From: Gigaspora rosea
Lineage: Eukaryota; Glomeromycota; Glomeromycetes; Diversisporales; Gigasporaceae
Direction of reading: 5' to 3'
DNA length: 64,000 nt
NCBI GenBank assembly: GCA_003550325.1
Contig: QKWP01000423.1
Span: 105,269-169,268 of the forward strand
Shown: positions 59,426 to 64,000 of the stretch, one piece after another
Layout of the letters: the number at the start of each line of letters is the position of its first letter
Numbering within the stretch: the first letter of the stretch is position 1
Notes under the pieces: model-generated
The model's input: the letters and a program-made list of their open reading frames with translations, nothing else
What the model was told of the DNA's origin: nothing
Databases searched by the model: none
Position numbers and translations under genes: made by a program

Positions 59426-59836
59426 ATGTATTTCGAACAAAATGGAAAATTTATGGATTTTAACCGATATATTGAAGACATAGAATTAGAATCAAAATCG
59501 GAACAAGAATCATCAGAATCAGAGTCAGAGCAATCAACAAACTATAAGGACGGTCAAAAATTTGAACATGACATTGTAAAATTATTATCCCAAAATGGAA
59601 TCCAAAGTAATTCTGTTTGTTGCATACAAGGAGATAATGGGATTGATATTATTGCTACATTAGACAAACAACTTATTCTTATTGAATGTAAAAATCGTAA
59701 GAAACCTATTGGTATAAACATTATAAAAAAGTTTCAATCATCAATTTCTCGATTTGAAGAAGGAACACTAAGTATTATTGTTTATAATAGTAAAAAATTG
59801 AATCAACATTTTTTAACTAAACCAGCCGAATACTAG
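59426..59836 (+). CDS. Mrr-like restriction-endonuclease-fold protein
   Basis: 136 residues from ATG 59426. Residues 20-40 are an acidic serine/glutamate stretch. From about 44 the Mrr-type nuclease fold begins: GQKFEHDIVKLLSQNGI (helix with Glu48), GDNGIDIIA (Asp74), then LILIECKNRKK (Glu87, Lys89), the D-ExK catalytic set. IIKKFQSSISRF and LSIIVYNSKKL complete it. Such proteins cut or process DNA. Bacterial Mrr cuts modified DNA, but the target of the fungal versions is unknown. After TAG 59834 the same frame continues WKAQCPQIKIVNETM and ends at TAG 59906, so the C-terminal 22 residues seem cut off by a late stop. The upstream 1.3 kb and the N terminus recur at 61952-63903. Confidence 0.75.
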   Translation: MYFEQNGKFMDFNRYIEDIELESKSEQESSESESEQSTNYKDGQKFEHDIVKLLSQNGIQSNSVCCIQGDNGIDIIATLDKQLILIECKNRKKPIGINIIKKFQSSISRFEEGTLSIIVYNSKKLNQHFLTKPAEY

Positions 59837-59966
59837 TGGAAAGCACAATGTCCACAAATTAAAATTGTTAATGAGACAATGATTGTTATTGTATTAAAAA
59901 TAGTTTAGCATCGAAATCTCCAAAATAAAATCACACGATACAGTATCATATAATAACATATCAGAT

Positions 59967-60293
59967 ATGAAAGTAGATAGGGTTAGCAGGGAGCATCTAA
60001 TGGATGAACTAACTATTAATGATATTGAAAGGGAAACGGTTTGGTGCATTAATGATCAAAATTATTATAATTATAATAATGAAAGTAGCAATGATAAAAC
60101 TTTGAAAGATATCATTAAATCAATTAAATCACCATGTGGTGGAATTCCGAATGATAAAATTTTCAGAATAGATAGCACATCATTTTTGCCAGAATTTGCA
60201 GAACTACCTACAGAAGAAGAAGCACTTCAACAAGCATTGGCCTTTCAAACTATTAATAATGAACAAGTTCATGAAGTTATTATCATTGATTGA
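59967..60293 (+). CDS. Hypothetical protein, 108 aa
   Basis: Open from ATG 59967 to TGA 60291. Asparagine-rich centre (YYNYNNESSN), then IKSPCGGIPNDKIF and an acidic tail with ELPTEEEALQQALAFQ and VHEVIIID. No family recognised, no signal peptide or membrane segment. It lies 130 bp after the Mrr-like frame on the same strand and might be a separate gene or a downstream exon of it; I saw no splice pair that clearly joins them. Confidence 0.5.
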   Translation: MKVDRVSREHLMDELTINDIERETVWCINDQNYYNYNNESSNDKTLKDIIKSIKSPCGGIPNDKIFRIDSTSFLPEFAELPTEEEALQQALAFQTINNEQVHEVIIID

Positions 60294-61665
60294 ATTATGA
60301 AATTATCCAATATGTATATTCAAGATAACACATTACATTGCAATGTTTGAATGTGCTGCCAGATACACATCAATAGTCACAAATTCCACAGTGGAATTGT
60401 TCAATATGTACATTTAGAAACGAAGTGACATATTATGTATATAGGATGTGATTACTTGGAGATTAATTATACAAATGATGTTATTATGCCATATATAGAT
60501 GCCTGGCAAACTAATTTTGCCTTGACGAAATGACGAAACCTCAAGTTTCGTCAATGACGAAACTTATGTTTTCGTCAGGTTTCGTCATTTCGCCAGGCAT
60601 CACTAATGCCATAACAAATTTCATGTTTTTAAATATTTTTTTATAACATTATTAGAATTGATAGATTTCTTATATTTATTACACTGTATATTAGTATTAC
60701 TTTTATTATTACGTATTTCAGATTACTATTTATTTGTATTGCAACACTACATTACAGCAACAGAAATTCTACAGACATTGCTTAGGGACACACCGAATAA
60801 AAATATATGTAAAATGAATTAACGAAAATGTTTTTTAGTAAAATACAAAGCTTATTTAAGTGGATATAGCTCAAATTTCTTAAAATATTATAATTAATAT
60901 GGCATTATCAGTTATTTAGAATACTATAATTAATATAGTATTATCAGTTATCTAGATTTCTGGACTTAGCGGTACCAGGCTGTTAATTTTTCTCTAAGCC
61001 AAATTCTTCTCAAATAGAATGGTTTAAGATTGAACAAGGATTAGGTTCATCTTTCTTAATACAACAAAGAAAATTAACAAATGGAAGCACGAAAGAAAAA
61101 GCAATAGAAATACATTTTATAGAAACAATTTATAAACAATGTTTATTAGGTTAATGTTTTTAACTATATATAGTTTATAATTTTGAAATTTGTTATTTAT
61201 TTGTTTATTTATTTTTTACTTTATCGATTGTACTAATAACATTACTGCATTAAACACTGGTTGGTACAAATTTTCCTGATGTATAGAAGTTCTACCTGAA
61301 AATTAATTTTACAATTTTTTAAAAAAAAATTTTATAAGAAGGTTCGACTGTATATAAAATATTTATTAAATAAATTATAAGTTAATTAAAATAGTTTTTT
61401 TTTTTGAAAAAATTTGCAAAACGACATATATTATCATTATGTTTCAAATTTACAAATAATCGATGTAAAGTGAGAATTAACGCAACATTGTATAATCTTT
61501 GTACGTACGTAATCTTTACTGGGCGTGTGCTGTATGAAATATACATGTGACATGACAATGTAAAAATTTCTTTGTGAAAAAGGGCACAAACAACTTTGTC
61601 TGCAAATGGAATCAGTTTGATTTATCTCGGCGTTTTATGCACAATATATTTAATTTCATTTTTTA
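60294..61665. other. Spacer with a hairpin MITE and a short tandem duplication
   Basis: No gene. CTATAATTAATAT plus TTATCAGTTAT text is duplicated head to tail at about 60886-60955, unit 36-39 bp. The MITE at 60494-60605 is listed separately. Confidence 0.5.
60494..60605. mobile_element. Small hairpin hAT-like MITE, GACGAAAC family (copy 2)
   Basis: 112 bp, flanked by perfect ATGCCATA octamers (60486-60493, 60606-60613). Ends TATAGATGCCTGGC and GCCAGGCATCACTA. The interior consists of TGACGAAAC words in both orientations. Relative at 3322-3443. Confidence 0.9.
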
Positions 61666-61951
61666 GGGGACGTCTAAAGCGGAGACAACTCATATTTAAT
61701 AATTTTTTCAATTAACTTTAGGGTTAGGGTCGTCCTATATTAGGGTTAGATTAGGTTTAAGGTAAATATATATAAGCAAAATTGCCTTCCCGACATTTTT
61801 GGTTAACACATCGAGGTAGGTTTAAACTGCTGTTTTTTGTATTTTTCAAGGCTTTCGCTTCTCTTTCATTTTTGCTTCGCCTAAGATCACCAAAATTCTA
61901 TAATTTGATTGGCGGTTGATCACATGATTTGTCTCCGCTTTAGACGACCCC
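61666..61951. mobile_element. GGCTAAAGCC-family element (copy 3, uninterrupted)
   Basis: 286 bp. GGGGACGTCTAAAGCGGAGA at the left and the complement of GGGGTCGTCTAAAGCGGAGA at the right. Interior TTAGGGTTAG and CAAAATTGCCTTCCCGACAT match the nested copies at 3649 and 24317. It stands at the upstream edge of the second Mrr-locus copy. Confidence 0.82.
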
Positions 61952-63903
61952 TAAATTATGTTGTAAATCTTTACTGCAAATGCAAATTTTGCTCAATAAG
62001 AAAAGAAAATTCAGACAGAACTCTTGCCATTGTATAATGTAACAGTTGAATTGGGAGAGCAATAAAACAATAAACAATATAGGCAATAGTGCCAATTTAA
62101 AGCTCCACCGATTACGAGGTGAGAGGTATAAATAGGTGAAGGGCGTTTTAATAAAATCGAATGCGTGATCAATAAAGATTTAATGAAAGATAAATCACTA
62201 AATCACAGCAGAATTAAGACACTAACGCTGGTGATGCTAATATGGGGGGTTGATTGATTTAATTAAAGGATAGATTAATTTTGATTATATCAGGTGAACC
62301 AGGGTAAGTTCGACACGAAGTTCAAAGGTTAATTGGAGTCACGTGAACAATTTAAAAGAATTAACAAAACTAGTCAAATGGAATTTGAGTTATAATAAGC
62401 CAATACGAAGTTACAAGTCAATTCAGTTCGGGAGTCTCGCAAGGTTTATTAAAGTTACAAGTCGAATTCAAAAGATAAGTTTATCATTTTATTATTATAT
62501 TTTATTTTAGAATGAGACATGGAACTTAATGATGACCTTTATTAAATTTGAAGGGTTTATATACATTTTGTGTGGTTAGAGCGTTTATGCTCTATTTTGA
62601 ACGAATTCGCTTCAACTTGGGTGTATTCTTCTTTGCTACGCGTATACGTTTTAATTTAAGCGCGCGCAAATTATCAAGCCCGTCTAATCGCGTATACGTG
62701 ATAGTTTGGGTGTATACGCGCTTGCATGGACCAAGCCACCAAGCCACATTACGTTATTTGTTTACATAATTTAAAAATATTTACAACATAAAAACTTAAA
62801 AAAAAAAAATAATTCGTTACAATAACCCTTAAAGCAAAATGAGAACAAATAATATTCACTATATTTTTATTATTGAGTACATTGACTGTACAACGAAGTT
62901 AGGTAGTAAGTTATTAAAATAAAATAAAGTTTTTTACACATCAGTTTTGTGATTTTTAATGTAAAACGTAATCTATAAAAAGATGAAGATTTTAATTTTT
63001 GCTGTGGGTACTAAAAAAAACTAGCTAGTTTTTGAGTATGTGTGCCGGGTTGGTGCGTCATAGCACTACAATAGATTCTCCGAAAGGTTAATTAAAGTTT
63101 TAATCTGATACAATAATATATATACGTACTGTAGTATAAATAGTGTAACAAGTTTTTTTGTTTTTCTATAAAAATATACTAAGGAAAATACGATTCTTTA
63201 TTTATTATTAATGGACAAAAAAACTCAAAGAAATTAACAAAGAAGGCTAGCCTGTAGGCTAAAGCGGAGTTAATTCAATTTGTCGGCTAAAGCGGAGTTA
63301 AGTCAATATATGATCTACATACTGCATAAATTACATTCTTGATATCTATATACCTTCTCACCATAACAGCATCAAAAAGATAACCCCAAACCACCTGTTG
63401 TGGCACCAGACTACGTAGTACATAAATTCGGATGATGCTGTCGGAAAATTCGGAATTCGGATGATCGTGAAATCTAAAACTCACCCCTACATTTGATTCG
63501 AAGATTCGATTCGAAGATTCCTACGTAACGTTAACGATTTTATAATCATTTTATTCTTCGAAGAAAGTCTTTCTTTTTTTGTCTTATAAGAAAAAAATTC
63601 GATATAAAAGAGATTACAATTTTGATGTTAAGAAAAAAAAAACAAAAATTTCAATTATATTGTAAAAACTGGGTGATTGGTTTTATATCTTTATTTCTTG
63701 CTCGGAACAATAATAAAATAATATAGATATGGTAAAAAGGACTGCAAACGCACGCAAAACCAATCCTAAAACCATAAATGGCAGGAACAAGACCACACCA
63801 AAATCTAAACAGCGAATAAATAAAAAGAATAAAGAAAAAAAAAGACGGGAAATTTCTATGATGTATTACGAACAAATGGATTTTAACCAATCTATTGAAG
63901 TTC
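61952..63903 (+). pseudogene. Second, broken copy of the Mrr-like locus
   Basis: It repeats 58088-59480 in order: the 61954-62033 block, then (after a 784-bp insertion) 62826 onward, and the nuclease start at 63859-63903, reading MMYYEQMDFNQSIEV against MYFEQNGKFMDFNRYIE in copy 1. The frame is cut after about 15 codons by the hAT-like element at 63904. Small deletions compared with copy 1 are scattered through the upstream part. The rest of the gene, if present, lies beyond the window. Confidence 0.8.
62038..62821. mobile_element. Probable solo LTR (fossil)
   Basis: 784 bp beginning TGTAAC and ending GTTACA, flanked by ATAA on both sides (4 bp). Comparison with the uninterrupted first copy of the locus shows a simple insertion between GTATAA and CCCTTAAAG. 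A TATA-like box (TATAAATAGG) lies at about 62129. No internal coding region is present, so only a terminal repeat remains. LTR-retrotransposon family not determined; a Ty3-like origin is possible. It postdates the locus duplication. Confidence 0.7.
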
Positions 63904-64000
63904 CAGTGTTGGGCTCACTTATAAGTCCAGTAAAATTGAACTGGAACTGGACTTATAGGTCCAGTGGTCCAGTTTATAAGTCCAAGAGTCCAGTTTATGA
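63904..64000. mobile_element. Left end of a hAT-like element, continues past the window
   Basis: Begins CAGTGTTGGGCTCACTTATA and continues with many TCCAGT and ACTTATAAGTCCAGT words, like the sub-terminal repeats of hAT elements. It interrupts the second Mrr-like frame. The other end is outside the window, so the duplication cannot be checked. Confidence 0.65.

Noticed and set aside
58088-60293. A bacterial-style restriction or defence operon around the Mrr-like gene
   Set aside because: Only one nuclease-like frame and one unknown small frame are present, with no methyltransferase, helicase or specificity gene and no bacterial signals.

Overview
The window reads as a very AT-rich, repeat-laden nuclear fungal contig. 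The best fit is an arbuscular mycorrhizal fungus (Glomeromycotina). This rests on a spliced BTB-BACK-TLDc gene with short GT-AG introns, an Mrr-type nuclease gene, fungal-style LINEs with endonuclease, reverse transcriptase and RNase H, and an abundance of hAT and MITE elements. Lineage is inferred from family content only. There is an 823-base run of N (29591-30413) and one stray N (2552).

Only a few genes look able to make a protein. (1) A 475-aa BTB-BACK-TLDc protein lies on the minus strand at 8225-10034 in four exons, every junction in frame. (2) A 674-aa hAT transposase lies on the minus strand at 40418-43137 in eight exons, inside a complete hAT transposon (39659-43715) with matching ends and a perfect 8-bp target duplication. 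(3) An Mrr/restriction-endonuclease-fold ORF lies at 59426-59836, followed by a small ORF of unknown function (59967-60293). A second, broken copy of the Mrr locus lies at 61952-63903.

Most of the rest is mobile DNA. 1-2800: end of a 1.8-kb TIR element and two hAT-like MITEs. 3300-5462: a small hAT-like hairpin and a three-deep nest of elements. 6100-7280: a foldback element and a TA-flanked MITE. 8225-10034: BTB gene. 12244-19852: a full-length LINE with a 17-bp target duplication and several coding breaks. 20100-28430: MITEs of at least eight families, the intact 1.8-kb TIR element, and a MULE-like element with a hAT-like element inside. 29591-31900: N gap and a 1.4-kb near-perfect palindrome. 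34240-37300: nested MITEs and a tRNA-like SINE head. 37330-45370: an old LINE split by four later insertions, one of them the intact hAT. 48961-54000: a second, decayed LINE. 54247-56430: more TIR and foldback elements. 58090-63903: the duplicated Mrr locus, whose second copy carries a solo LTR and is cut by another hAT-like element at the window edge.

The parts interact mainly as donor and followers. The intact hAT has TIR TAGTGTTCCGCA. Several non-autonomous elements here share all or most of that end and have 8-bp target duplications, so one transposase could be driving them. The many long hairpins are also plausible sources of double-stranded RNA. I found no operon-like or defence-like cluster; the least ordinary content is the transposon nest and the eukaryotic Mrr-type nuclease locus.
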